Shown: piece after piece, positions 1-12,071 of the stretch
How positions within the stretch are numbered: the first letter of the stretch is position 1
How the letters are laid out: each line of letters opens with the position of its first letter
Assembly: GCA_022495005.1 (NCBI GenBank)
Contig: JAGYXB010001018.1
Location: forward strand, 558,001 to 622,000
Length of the DNA stretch: 64,000 bases
Direction: 5' to 3'
Source: Rhyacophila brunnea
Lineage: Eukaryota; Arthropoda; Insecta; Trichoptera; Rhyacophilidae
Notes under the pieces: generated by a model
Seen by the model: the letters and a program-made list of their open reading frames with translations, nothing else
Database searches by the model: none
Told to the model about the DNA's origin: nothing
Position numbers and translations under genes: made by a program

Positions 1-50
1 TTTTATCTAAACATCTTTCTTAGTAAAATGTATAACAACTATAAATTATA

Positions 51-196
51 TTCTAATGGATTCAAGCTCTGTACTATAAGTCATTTTGTGCGACCCGGGT
101 TTCGCCTTTCGGCATCTTCAGGCGCCCAGAAGCCAAGAAACCCGGGTCGCAAAAAACGACTTAAATCTAATAGTACAGAGCTTGAATCTATTAGAA
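51..196. repeat. Foldback inverted repeat, 'CTAATGGATTYAAG' family
   Basis: The two ends are near-perfect reverse complements: TTCTAATGGATTCAAGCTCT at the left and its complement ending at 196, with the palindromic core GCGACCCGGGTTT mirrored by AAACCCGGGTCGC. Related single-sided copies occur at 8090 and 26343. The flanking words TATTAATACTATCGAC recur in inverted orientation next to the 8.1-kb copy, so the true element extends past the hairpin. No transposase is present. It is probably a non-autonomous DNA element; the superfamily is not recognised. Confidence 0.6.
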
Positions 197-3100
197 TTTA
201 AATTCAAATTTCATCAAGTACCTTCAGTCGATAGTATTAATATTATAAATTAAATTTTTGGATTTAAAATGGCAATAAAAAAACAGTATTTTGTGAATTG
301 TAATAAGAAGTACAACCTACTATATTAGTTTTATAGAGTTGTATAGTGTTTGTTTAATTTTTAACCACAAGACATTGTTTTTCATTCCTATATACCCTGC
401 ACAGGCGCACAGGCGTTCCCCGCCGGTTGGCTCCTACACTCTTACAAGGGATTTCAACTTATGCACATTTTTATTTTTTATAAAAATCAATGTTTTTTTT
501 TTAAATAATTTTGAAAAACATAAGTAAAAAACCGTAAAATAAGATGGAATCTTTTGAAGAGTTCAGATTAAATTTTGGTATAAGTAATGTTTTTTAACCG
601 TTTAAATAAAAAACATTTTAATTTTTAATGTTTTTAGTATATTATGTATATGATGACAACAATAAATGAGATATTTCTGCGGGTTTAAGTACTGGATTGA
701 GATTATAATCGGCCCAACTATACTCATTTGTATAATATTGCTATATTGTTAATTATTATTATGTTTATTCCATTAAAAATAAATGATTATTATTAAAAAG
801 AGATGATTATTATGAAAATAATTATAATGTCAAACAGTATTAATTATCTCACGAGATTTATATTTAAATAATAACATCACTATAATAGTTTCGTGTTAGG
901 CCATCAACAAAATTATTGTGGTTTACCTTTTTGGTACATTAAGTAGTATAAATGCTCTCTAGAAACAAAACAATTTCAAGGATTTCTGATGTGTTTCTTG
1001 TAATTGTCAAGATGTTGCCACATTTTCACATCTATTGCAAACAGTTTGTCAAGTTATTTAACATTAGGATATGCAAATAAACATTAATTGTTTACTTTAC
1101 TTTAAAGTTGTCTAATGTTTAGGTACATAAAGCTGTTTATAATTATTATTATGAGAATCTTAGAAATACCTGTGATTTATTACAGATTACTGTCTTGGAA
1201 AATTGTTATCTTTAGGTACTCCAAGAATTGTGGTAAGCTAAAACCATACTTTGAAATTTCTTGTAGTTAGAAGAAATATTTATGTAAATAAAGATAACAT
1301 TATTTTTGGTAATTCTATATAATAATTTAATGAGAAAACTCTAAAACTATACAAATATTAGTAACAAAATCTCGATAAAATTGTATTCAATTTATGTTAA
1401 ATGTTAAAAATAGACTGTCACAGTTTATATTTGTTTAGATAAACTTATTGACTTTTATTAGCTCGTTTAGTGTTAACACCATGACTGGCGTGTTTTAAGC
1501 AGTTGGCCATTAGATGTAATTAACGTGTTATTTAAATGTGGTAGTTAAAAGGTCAGCAGTGATTGTGTTTAAAAAAAAAACTTATTTATCATTAAAAAAC
1601 TGTATGCTTTGTTTAAATTAGTAGATAAGGTAGGTTATATAATTATTGGCTGAAGGAATTAACTAATACTGTAACTAACTAATGATTTCAATACAATTGT
1701 AATAGTAAAAATGATGATTTAATTTATTTATAGTCAATGAACAAAAATTTTAATAAAACCCGCAGTAGACAAGTATAATATTATAAACAACATTTTGTTT
1801 GATGATGTAAAAAATACAAATTAATGAAGGTACCTAATAAAATTTACAATTAATTTACTAAAGTATACGCCTAATTATATAAAAACAGAAATATCAACAG
1901 TACATGACCAATCTAAAAAGTAAGTTTTAAAAACAAAATAACTGACAATCATTTAAAAGTAAGCTAAAATAGAAAATACGTGTAAAACTTCTTACGAGAA
2001 AAATACTATTTGGAAGCTACTATTTTATGGTTAAAAATATTGTTTACATTTTAAGATTATAACCAAATCATTACCTATACAATGTTGAGAAACTTCATGC
2101 ATTATAGAAATATTCTAAAACTGTATTTTGCTAAGGGTTTCTTCTAAGATGACTTAAATAAGACTATTAAAAATTCAAACACAAGGACATATATTATTAT
2201 AATTTTCAAGCTTCGATAAGTCCTTTAATTTTACCACACAGGCTCGTGGTCACGCACAAAATGATTATAGTCTTGCGCAAATTTGGGTCTATTTAACATG
2301 CACCAGAGAATGGGCTTAAAAGGGTCGCATCAGTAAATGGTCTTAGGGTTAAATAAGGAGTCTCGGCTAAGCCTAATGATGTGCTAAACAGGCGAATACT
2401 TGCGAATGCCATGCAGCTTTCATTGATAACGCTGAGTTATAATTGCACTATTTTTTCTAAAATAATTTACTATTTAATCTAATCAAAAAGAAATTGAAAT
2501 ACGTAATAAATACCACACTGTACTTCCATATTGTAACCATAATTTGCTATTATGTATTTATCAAATCGATGCAAATGCAAATAAATGATCAATTAAGTAA
2601 TTATTTTTTATAACTGAGAAATTCTTGAAATTTTATTTAATTATTATTCATATGGGGTGAAGATGGTCTCGAGATGACGATTGATGATGGTGGAGTGATC
2701 AGCAAAGTATAACTGGAGACTAAAGATTAATATTGTAGTTGCTGGTGGAGATGGCGAGTATATTTGCAAATTTATAAGTAGAGTTTGCATTGATACAATA
2801 AAGACATATCGATACAACAACGAGCGAGATATGTAGCACGAGACTTTGCGATACTGAGTGACTATTACACGATCAAGATTAAAACGGAGTGAGATATTCC
2901 TTCAATCGTAATAGCCTATTTATTAAACTTCCCTCGATTGAATAATGCTGACACCAAGTATCTCATGCCTTTGATGAGACATACATTTTATTATATACAA
3001 TATATTAGGTAGATTAAAGTTCTTATTTGCAATTGGTAATCTAATTATTAGATTCGTGTGTCATGTGTGGTAAAAATTTATGTTCTAAATAATCTCATTT

Positions 3101-4305
3101 TCGCCGTCAGCGTTTCTCACTGAATAAGTACTAACCGATACTGCTGACGAATTGTGAAAAATCTATACAAAAATAATTAAGTAATTTCGTGATCGATTTG
3201 TATGTCGCAGATTTTGCTGACAACGCTTGTTCTCATAGCACTCGTTGATCGCCACATTCATATCAGTATTTAAAAAATAATTTTGCCTTGAAAATTAGTT
3301 TGTATATTGTATTTGTATATTAATTTTTAATATTATTAAGAACTATTTAAGGATATCCCTTTGAAATATATGAAACCGTGTTATTTTAATTATTAATAGA
3401 ATGTATTTACACAGGAATTGACAGTTAATTCCATAAGAGAAAATAATAAAAAAACGTTTTTTTTAATTATTTTTACATTATATTTACAAGTATAAAAAAA
3501 TCTAAAATATTTAAAAATAAAATTAAATTTCAATTACACAAAATAAATAATAATCATACGAAATATGTAAGAATTGAACATATTTACGATATTTAAAATA
3601 TTTAGTTCAAAAATATCTATATTTTTAATATAGGTACTTAATATATTATCAGAAATATACATGTTATAGTATTATAATATTATGTTTCTGCTCTTACGAA
3701 TATTATCAATAAATAATGGTACATTCTTAAATCGTATGTTTTATTTATTTGAATTAAATATAATTTATTATTAAAAAATATATATTGAGATATCTACGTA
3801 TTGGCTAATTACGTGTAATCTTTATTTACTATTAATTTGTGTGCATGCTCTTATTTTTAAGCGACCACTTCGTCTAACAGTAATGTTATCCGAGACATTT
3901 CAAATTCAGCCAATGGAAGGACAATTAGAATTTTATATAACCATATATTAATAATATGAATATCGATGGCATCCGGTATTAATAAAATTTATTTGCGAAT
4001 CAAACACGTCATGTTCGATAAAAAAATGCAATATTATAGTAAACCTCTCTCAATTATTGTAAATTACTCTCTAATTGGGTGCGTGCGGAATACTATGGCT
4101 AACCCTTTGAGCGCTTTAGATTTTGTACTTCTATCATGATTATCATGCGGCACGTGAAGGGTATTCATATTATATTTATTGAATTGGCACAGCCTAAGTG
4201 GTGTTCTATTGTCGCCTAATGATAGCAGGATAGCATTCAGCATCTAAGCTACCTACCCCAATATTAAAACAAATAAAATATTAAATTTTACCATTTTAAT
4301 ATTAA
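197..4305. other. Gene-free AT-rich stretch
   Basis: No ORF above chance, no recognisable RNA gene and no repeat that could be delimited. Around 2230-2440 and 2640-3000 the base composition is less AT-biased, but neither strand gives a protein that I recognise. It could hold intron, UTR or decayed repeat sequence. Confidence 0.5.
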
Positions 4306-5078
4306 GGGAGGACATGCTCAGCGTACGTCAAAATGGAACTTTTATGCTATTTTCAAAGCAGGATCCTGGACATTCCTTAAACGTTGTAGATAATCTATTT
4401 ACATAATTTTGAAGCTTTTTTATTTTTTATATATTTTTTAAACATTTTATGACTGTATAAAGTATTTTTATTACATAAAATAGTATTCTTTTAAACCTCT
4501 CGCTCTAATGTTTTAAAATATAGTCATATTTCAGTACGTCCATGTGAAGTTGTGTTCAGATTTTTTATATTTCTTTAAAAGCATTTATAAAACCATTAGT
4601 AAAATTTATGTCGACATTATAATGGTGAAATATTTACAATAAAAAAATATATTAATAATCTCTGTGATCCCAAATTTGACAGGAATTAGGCATTTTATTA
4701 TTAAAAAATGGGCAAGATTTACACATTTAAAGATACTGATTATAAGCTATATCTTTGACCATTCAAATGTGATAAACAATCTACAAATAATATTTGCTTT
4801 ATAATAATTATTGACCTAAGAATAAGGTACTATTTTTTTTAAATACACCATTTCTATTGGCATTTCCCAGTGGCTAAGATACAACATACGGCCGTAGCCA
4901 TAAATTGACAAACGATAAATTAAGTAGGGAGTAAGATCATGGTAACGCGCGTGTTTGAACATGTAACAGGCTTCAAAATTATGTAAATAGATTATCTACA
5001 ACGTTTAAAGAATGTTCAGGATCATGCTTTGAAAATAGCATTAAAGCTACATTTTGGCGTAAGCTGAATACGTGGGTC
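4306..5078. mobile_element. Non-autonomous inverted-repeat element (about 770 bp)
   Basis: The left 105 or so bases (from GGGAGGACATGCTCAGC) reappear as a diverged reverse complement at 4970-5078. Shared words are AACGTTGTAGATAATCTATT on the left and its mirror on the right, so the terminal inverted repeats are about 105 bp. The inside is AT-rich with no transposase ORF. The left 640 bases are clearly homologous to 38966-39649, the arm of the foldback element at the duplication breakpoint. TTAATAT occurs on both sides, but a target-site duplication is not certain. Confidence 0.7.
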
Positions 5079-5349
5079 GTTAATATCGACTATTTTTTTT
5101 TTAATTTCAATTATATATTTTTTAAATATTAATATTTTTTTCTTAGTAATGAATTATTTATTAAATAATGATCGATTTTCTTGCAAACGATAAATAATGT
5201 TTTAAACTGAGTATTGATATTTCCAACAAATTAAAAAATGATATGAAAAGGATTATTTAAGTCAATTTTCATACAATAATATTATACATAGATAACTTTT
5301 CAATACAGCACAGTAAAAATACTAAATACCCATATTTTTTAGTGATATC

Positions 5350-5740
5350 TTCTATCTTAAGTTGGCAATTTGCATCACACTCCTCTCTATCCTGTGCCAG
5401 TCGTATCAAATTGCCAACGCCTTGGACAATGAGTCACTTATAAAGGTTGCATAGTCAAAAGAATCTGCATTTGCTGGCTTCAACCTTTTCTTACTCTATA
5501 AGTATAATAAATTATACTTGCCATGGTAAAAAATATGCCCGAAGTATGCAGTATTTCTGTGCGTGATAGTATCTGTATCCTTTTTTGTCATTCTCTCGTG
5601 TTAAAACCTCTTCATTAACAATGTAAATCAGCCCATGATATCTTTACGGTAAATCTCAAAGCCTTCATTCTTTTTATTATCTATTCTTTTTAACGTCCAG
5701 GTTTCGACTCTGTAGACAAATACGAGTATTATGCACCGTG
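5350..5740 (-). pseudogene. Decayed LINE reverse-transcriptase C-terminal tail
   Basis: Reading the minus strand through several stops and shifts gives VYRVETWTLKR, VNEEVLTRE, a YFGHIFYHGKYNLL stretch and a terminal ALAI-DWHRIERSV-QIANLR. These correspond in order to the conserved tail of insect non-LTR retrotransposon polyproteins (Y-G-x-E-T-W-T-L, N-E-E-V-L, a YLGHI-R-KY-LL motif, and a final basic helix). The catalytic reverse-transcriptase core is missing. It is an old 5'-truncated copy with no coding capacity. The clade (Jockey/CR1-like versus RTE) is not resolved. Confidence 0.5.
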
Positions 5741-6153
5741 TAATCCCCTTAAGCCCATAATTCACATACTTAAATAGTTTAATATAAAACAAAATAAAAT
5801 TATTTGAAGTTCACCTAAATAATTAAATAAAGAGATCACTTTGGCTGGCATACTAAATTATACAGTTATTCCAGGACGTTTTAAATATTATAACTAAACA
5901 TTTTTTCTGTTATTGTCTACTAATTCAACCACAATAAATTATTTTAGAATATCTTGTACAAAATACTAATGTGTATGACTGAACGCATCAAATGAGTGTT
6001 AGGTTCATTTGAGCAGGACGTGCTGCATCGTATCTTCAAAGTTATCAATGACACACAGTTGGGATGTAGACTAATATACAATTACAAGCTGTATGCTTTC
6101 TATGGGGCCCCGTATATTGTACATTGGCCGCCTTAGACAACTGGATGGATAAG

Positions 6154-6390
6154 TTTTTTTTTTTTTTGACCATGTCCGATCCTAACAGGATCATATGGGC
6201 ATCCACAGAATGGAGGTTTGTATTAACAGATTTTATTTTTGGATGTCAGCCACTTGCTCAACCTATTAAGTCCATACTCTGACTCATACATAAATTGAAA
6301 AACAATATGTGTACTTGCCAGACCCAGGATTCGAACCTGGGACCCTCAAGAGACACTATAGACCGGCGCTTAAGCCACGCGGCCATCGTT
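6154..6390 (-). mobile_element. tRNA-derived SINE (Leu-like head), full length
   Basis: On the minus strand the 5' end reads as a tRNA-like promoter: A-box-like TGGCTTAAGCG and a consensus B box GGTTCGAATCC, followed by CTGGGTCTGGCA. The body contains GGTTGAGCAAGTGGCTGAC and ATGATCCTGTTAGGATCGGA, and the element ends in an A run (T run on the plus strand at 6154-6167). The same body and tail recur at 35546-35797 and, degraded, at 21790 and 34590. Its RNA polymerase III promoter looks intact. It is not a tRNA gene, because no cloverleaf with an anticodon stem can be drawn. No clear target-site duplication was seen. Confidence 0.85.
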
Positions 6391-7599
6391 ACTCGTGACA
6401 AAAAAACTGACATTCAGGAGGTCGGAAGGCAAATAAAGACCTAATCGACCTCGTACATGATGAAAAGATAGTAATTTAAAGACCTTGTGCAATTTCAGGT
6501 AGAGGTAAGTAGCTTTGGGCAGACCTAAATAGAGACAGATGCTTGCGGAGGCCAAGACAAGAATACAAAGAAGTTTTATTAAAAATCTTATTTAATATTT
6601 TCTTTCAAACTCAAATAATAAAGAAAATAATAACACAGAAAATCTTCAAAAACATATTAATTTATTTGATTCGAATTATTATATTTCATTTCAATTCTTT
6701 GAATTTCTAAGCGGGTGTCAGAAAATTTCAGTTGCTGTATTCATAATGATACGAATACCTTATTTTAAATGAAATTCTTTCAATTTGTAATCAATAATAA
6801 ATAAAGCAATAATCGGAAAGTAAAATACAGACTCTAGCCTTTTTAAAAAGTAATTAAAATTATTATACAAGTGGCATTCCTAAAAGTTATTTTTCCGTTA
6901 AATGTTTTTCGCTTATTATTATTACACTAAAATAGCTTACAGTAATTATTATATTACTGAAATTACGCAATATTATTTGAAAAATAGGATACTTAGACAG
7001 TCTTTGCATGTATAATAATATTATTATGCCCGAATAATCATTTCAAAAATAATAATAAGCCACTCAGATATTAATAAAAGTTAAAGGCCATCATAGTATA
7101 CAAGAAACCGTTTTGCTCGTCAGTCTTTTAGTAACAAATTCTGTCTAAGTTATGCCAGCATTCCGTAGCTCTATCGTATATGACACGTAGATTAATTAAT
7201 GGAATTTTAGTATGCTAAATTTCAATAAGCTTAAATAAAATATACACCAAGTTAAGACTATCTTGAGGCATTCATCATATGAACAAACCGAGTCCAATGT
7301 TGCATCTTCACCGTCAATATACTGCATGCATTGCTCTCGTGTCTTTTCGTTTGCAATAATCTATTTTAGAAGCTCAGTTAAGAGTTGATACATGCTTTAT
7401 TACAAATTATGACTCTTTACCGTAAAGTAAGAACGTCAAAATGCAACTACGAGTATTATAACTACAACATTTTTTTATTAAATCGAATACAGCCGTGAGT
7501 TCTATAAATTTTAAATAAAATTAAGTATTTTTCACACTCTGCTAATTTGGATAAGACGTCATTTAAGTATTTTTTTTCTTTTTTAATGGTCCCACGTAA

Positions 7600-8045
7600 G
7601 ACTATTATATTATTATATATAATTACCCACTACAAGGCGCCTCCAATAATCCATGTCATTCACAAGTCTTCCTTCCTTCATTCCAGGTCATGCCATCTTC
7701 ATTGTAGCTTCACCGTAATATACACTCTGTGGATGGTATTTAGCAGCCTTATAGGACGCCGGAATCTAATTGTCTTGATATTATAGCAAGCGATGCTTAA
7801 ATTATATTCAGACGTCCGCAATACGTAGCCAAATCAGGTGCAAAGTCGCCTTTTTACTCTTACCGTAATGATAGACTGTTCGGTCCGCTCTCTTATATCT
7901 CAACTACTCATAAAGTCATACTCATACCCAATATCCATCGCAAACATAATATGTTCTCTAAGCTCAAAATACGGTTGCTCTGAGATTTTGTGAGATGCCA
8001 TAACTCGCTATCATAAAGCAGTACAATCAGAATACAAGCGTCAAA
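7600..8045 (-). pseudogene. Decayed LINE reverse-transcriptase C-terminal fragment
   Basis: The minus strand gives ILIVLLYDSELWHLTKS followed by LSLENILCLRWILGM, matching the V-L-L-Y-G-S-E-x-W-x-L-T-K ... LRWILG segment after the polymerase core of insect LINEs. Further on, GRLVNDMDYWRRLV resembles the terminal AxDRxxWRxLV segment. There are stops in every frame. It differs from the RTE tails at 10480 and 37886, so it represents a second or third LINE lineage. Medium confidence at best, because the match rests on short motifs. Confidence 0.4.
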
Positions 8046-8089
8046 TATGCTACATTTATATTAATTTTAATTATAATATTAATACTATC

Positions 8090-8265
8090 GACCGTTGAAT
8101 TGAAATTCTAATGGATTTAAGTTTTGTACTATTCCATTTGAGTCGTTTTTGGCGACCCGGGTTTGGACACTCATCAAAAGGCAAATAAACACTGACTTAT
8201 ATACTTTACGTGAATGTACACAGTGCTTAAAGATGCCGAAAAGCAAAACCCGCGTCATTCACGAC
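8090..8265. repeat. Partial copy of the 51-196 repeat family
   Basis: Shares TTCTAATGGATTTAAG, a TTTTGTACTATT stretch and GGCGACCCGGGTTT with the hairpin at 51-196 and the copy at 26343, and the outside word ATATTAATACTATCGAC with the right flank of 51-196. An AGGCAAATAAACACTGAC stretch corresponds to AGGTAAATACACGCTAAC at 26430. The second arm is degraded. Confidence 0.5.
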
Positions 8266-9454
8266 GTTCTTCAGATCATTTTGTTTTTTCACATAACTTC
8301 AGTTTTGTTCACATTTATGTAGCGATCATTCCACTCTGCATTGATTTATTGATACACTTCAATTATATGTAGGTTTTGTTATTAAACAAAATATTCTCAA
8401 TAATAATAATATTTGTCAGCGTTTCCTCAATCATAACTAGACTAGTAATGTATGTTTCGATTGAGAATTACGACAATGTAAATATAAATAAAAATAACAA
8501 ACTCTGAACTAACATTCCACTCATCGAGTCCGTCACGAGACGTAGGTACTTCTATTATCACGAGTTCTTCACTCAACATACTACATCACTTATTCTACTC
8601 GAATTTTTAGTCTCTCAGTGCTTTCTTATAATTAATTTCTTTCTTGATTATATCAATCTCACATAAGTATATCATTACCTCGCGATTATAATCTCACGTC
8701 ATCATCCTTACCATTGCATTATTTTATTCTTGTACCAATGTGAAACATCATCATCAAAGTGGTGATCTTCCACCTACCTCTAATATCATCTTACCGCTAT
8801 ATTTGTATTGTGAAGACAATTCAAGACAAAATATTTTTCAGCATAACGATTGTCCTTTGAATGCTCCTGATAGCGGTATTGAATAAAATAAATTAATGTG
8901 CACAGTGTTTTGGAAGAAAATAGCTATTTATAACGTCTATTATTATAATGTGGTGTGTATACATCATTAAAGAAACGTGACTTGGAGATTATTTCTGGAG
9001 TCGGACGTCGTAATCCACGCCCTAGAAGTGCATAACTACAAGTTTGTCGATATGAAACTTACAACCATTTTTCAGTAGGATAGATAGTAAAAAATATATT
9101 ACAAACCTACTAACATTTCGATATAAAATTATGATTATATACCACCCTTTGACAAAGCAGCAATAATAATACATAACTTCACTTAATTATAAGTATAATA
9201 TTTTTTGATAAAATACAGTTACAAGTTATAAACTAAGCAAATAATAATAATTGTTAATGCCATTGTTTTTTGAGTTACATGTAAATTGTACGAAAAACAT
9301 TTCAGCGTGTCACAGTTTGCCGTGAGCTTTCTTATCGAAAAGAGATGATCGTATATACTATACGGTATACATACTATACGGTCTCCAATTTTATTAGATT
9401 CAAGATAAACATTAATTTAATTTTCATAACTGATTTTGGCAAACTTCATGAATT

Positions 9455-9710
9455 AAAAAATGACAACCTAATCTAACAGATAATCCTGCAATCTTGCAAG
9501 TCTCAAAATTTGTTTGCTGCTGGCTTCCTGTAAAGTTTAAACCGACAAGAACCGTGTTTTATTTAGACATGAATTCTATGTCAGTACTATACGACCCAAA
9601 GAGGTTGGACTGTCTTTAATATACGGCCACATATTTCCGATACAACATTTCACGGTAAAGTGTGATGCGGCGAACTACATACGTATAAGTTTCCGGACAC
9701 ATGTTTCTTG
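9455..9710. repeat. Interspersed repeat, unfilled relative of the LINE insertion site at 31.6 kb
   Basis: This 250-bp stretch aligns with 31375-31600. Shared words include ACCGTGTTTTAT, GTTGGAC(G/T)GTCTTTAATATACG and TTTCCGATACAACATTTCACGG, and it continues without interruption into TTTCCGGACACA. In the 31.4-kb copy the same TTTCCGGACACA occurs only after the LINE. Its left part also resembles the internal arm of the TTAGG-bearing element at 25320. Confidence 0.65.
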
Positions 9711-10479
9711 TAATATATTTTTTTAATTAAAATCATTTATTTTTTAAACCTTCTGTGCTTTACTCTCACATAGAATCTCTATAAGCTCAGTCAAAGCACA
9801 TTTGAGTGTATGGACCTTATTCTTGGGTATCTGCTCCTGAGACATTCCCAGGCGTAAAAAATGCTGATGCGTCACACCAAACGTAGAGCTTCGTAATATT
9901 CTTGATTAAGATCGAGTGTAGTACCAGGCGGGTTGGTTTTTGGGGGTCTATGGCTGTGTTGTTCATAATAAAAATAGAGAATAACACTCAAAATATTATA
10001 TTATTATCTAGGTACTGAAAACTACAAAGCATGTTTTTCTCGTCTTAAATAAAATATATGAATTGAATTGCAAATGGCTTATAATAGTAAATATCTAATA
10101 ACGCTAAAAATAAATAGTCTCTTTTGTCAATATACGACTAGGCATTTTAGATGTCTATAATAATGTTCCCCATGATCCAAAATTTAGCCTTACGAAGGTA
10201 TAACGTGGAAATCGCCGATTTCATAGGACGGTTATGTGTCTTTAATATTCTACAGAAATTACTTTTATAGATAAATGTTTATTTCTACCAGCATAAAAGA
10301 GTCTGAATAGAACCACTGTATCTAAAAGGGAAATTATTATTACCGTTAATAACAATTACTATTTAGGTTTACTGTGTTAGGAGTCGCAGAGTAAATAAAA
10401 CGTCAAACATTTATAATATAAATCTGACAGTTTTCATTTTTTTTTGAAACAATTATCACCAGTTTGGGTAGATCTATTA

Positions 10480-10680
10480 CTAGATCAAGGTCTCCCCCAG
10501 TTCCATCCACTCATTTCAGCCCTTAGCATCTGCTTAGCGACCTCTATCACATCACGTACTTTTGTCTACTTCCTTATCAGTTGGTTTCTTCTTTGCAATT
10601 TACGCATTATGCCCAGCATGCATCTTTCCATGCTACGTTGCTCTACTCGTTATTTTTCGATTTCAACCATCTGCAAGTAA
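10480..10680 (-). pseudogene. RTE-type LINE reverse-transcriptase tail fragment
   Basis: The minus strand encodes RVEQRSMERCMLGI-RKLQRRNQLIRK-TKVRDVIEVA with two in-frame stops. This is clearly related to the segment RVAQRGMERCMLGITRKDKK of the 31.6-kb RTE element, but much more diverged than that element or the one at 37886. Only about 60 residues survive. A spurious plus-strand ORF (10444-10680) covers it and is not a gene. Confidence 0.65.
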
Positions 10681-11088
10681 CAAATTGTTTTTTTAAGTTT
10701 TAAGTTTACTTAAAAATTACTATCACGAAGAATTAAAAAATAATAATTTATCACAATTCAAACGAAAGAAAATTGAGCTGGAAAGTTATTTTATGCAGGT
10801 ATGCCGGTCAGGCATTGCTTGACGGCGCACATATGAAAAAAAATCGTAGAGTTGTCTAGAATTTAAAAACTTAAAAATGATGTAAATATATTATTTTTTT
10901 AACAGTACAACAGACCATGAGGCCCAATGACAGTAGTGTATTGAAACAGAAGCGTGTTTAATAATATAAGAGAAATAATCTAAAATACCGAGACTTTGAT
11001 AAAATCACATAAATATGATGTGACCGCACCAATAATCTAACTCTAAGCCACCAGATGAAACGCCAGCGCCTTACTCATTGGATGAGTA

Positions 11089-12071
11089 AGTGTTAGTAGT
11101 AGTATTGACACCCCGGAAGTCCGGGTAGGGAAGGGAGTCGTGGCCGCACAGCCCGATCCAACCTCCACGCTCAACTCTCCGGTCGACCGGGCGTCAATGA
11201 CGCCCTGGTAGCGTGCCGTCGGTCGATACGTAGAGTCACACGACCAGTTTCCACCCTTCGACTAGCTCAGTGATGTTAATTGTTTAGGGCGGTCAATAGA
11301 AGCTGGGTTTTGTGTTTGGGTAGAGCACGTTCAGTGTAAGGTTAGGTCTTGACAGTTAGGGTTAATATAGGATGCCGGGATGATAAAAATGATGAACGCA
11401 CCAATTAATCGACGCAAAGGCCAACTGCTTTTATTATTAATTATAGTTCACAAAAAAAAGGTACATACATAACACACAGGACACAATTATTAAGTTTACA
11501 TAGTTTATAAAGTTACAGGCACATTTTAGATTAAAGGTTGGTCAAAGATTGCTGAATATTAATTAAATTTTCACGAGTCGATTCATTTATATTTTTTTTA
11601 CAGTGATCGCACGGCTACACTATTATTTATAGAAGAGTTATCTAAGTTAATTTCTCGATTTTTAAATTATCTAAACACCTCCGGGCGCCTTGTGTCGCCT
11701 AGCAAATCGCAATTTGCATAACTTATCCGCTACAAGAAGTCGGTACGTAATAAACACGTGTTGACTAACCGGATAGATTCCTGTCGATACAGAAATCGTT
11801 TTAAAAGAAAGTAGGTAAACAGCACAAATTATATTTTTCACAAAATCGACTCTAAGCGGGACACGAAGTCCGTCGCGTATCGAAGGCTTCCGCTTACTGA
11901 CCTGGCCGTCATCACCACTGGTTATCTCCCCATTTCAGCCTTATTGCTGTCCCTCTCAATCCAACCCTGAACCTAACCCCTCTCTATCACTCTCGCCCGC
12001 GGCGGGCACCTTCGTCTTTTACCCGCCGTGGGTTTTTTTGGCTAGAATTTTCGCCAGGTAGCCGTGTTACA
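11089..12071 (-). mobile_element. Candidate LTR (solo or fragment)
   Basis: A markedly GC-richer island in AT-rich surroundings. On the minus strand it would start TGTAACACGGCTACCTGGCG (12071 downward) and end CTACTACTAACA (11089), so the ends are TG...CA. Between them is an AATAAA signal (minus strand near 11430), followed by TTGGCCTTTGCGTCG and a GC-rich terminal part, which suits U3-R-U5 order. No internal gag-pol or primer-binding site was found next to it and I could not find a matching target-site duplication, so the limits are tentative. A decayed non-LTR UTR or another GC-rich repeat is the alternative. Confidence 0.35.
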
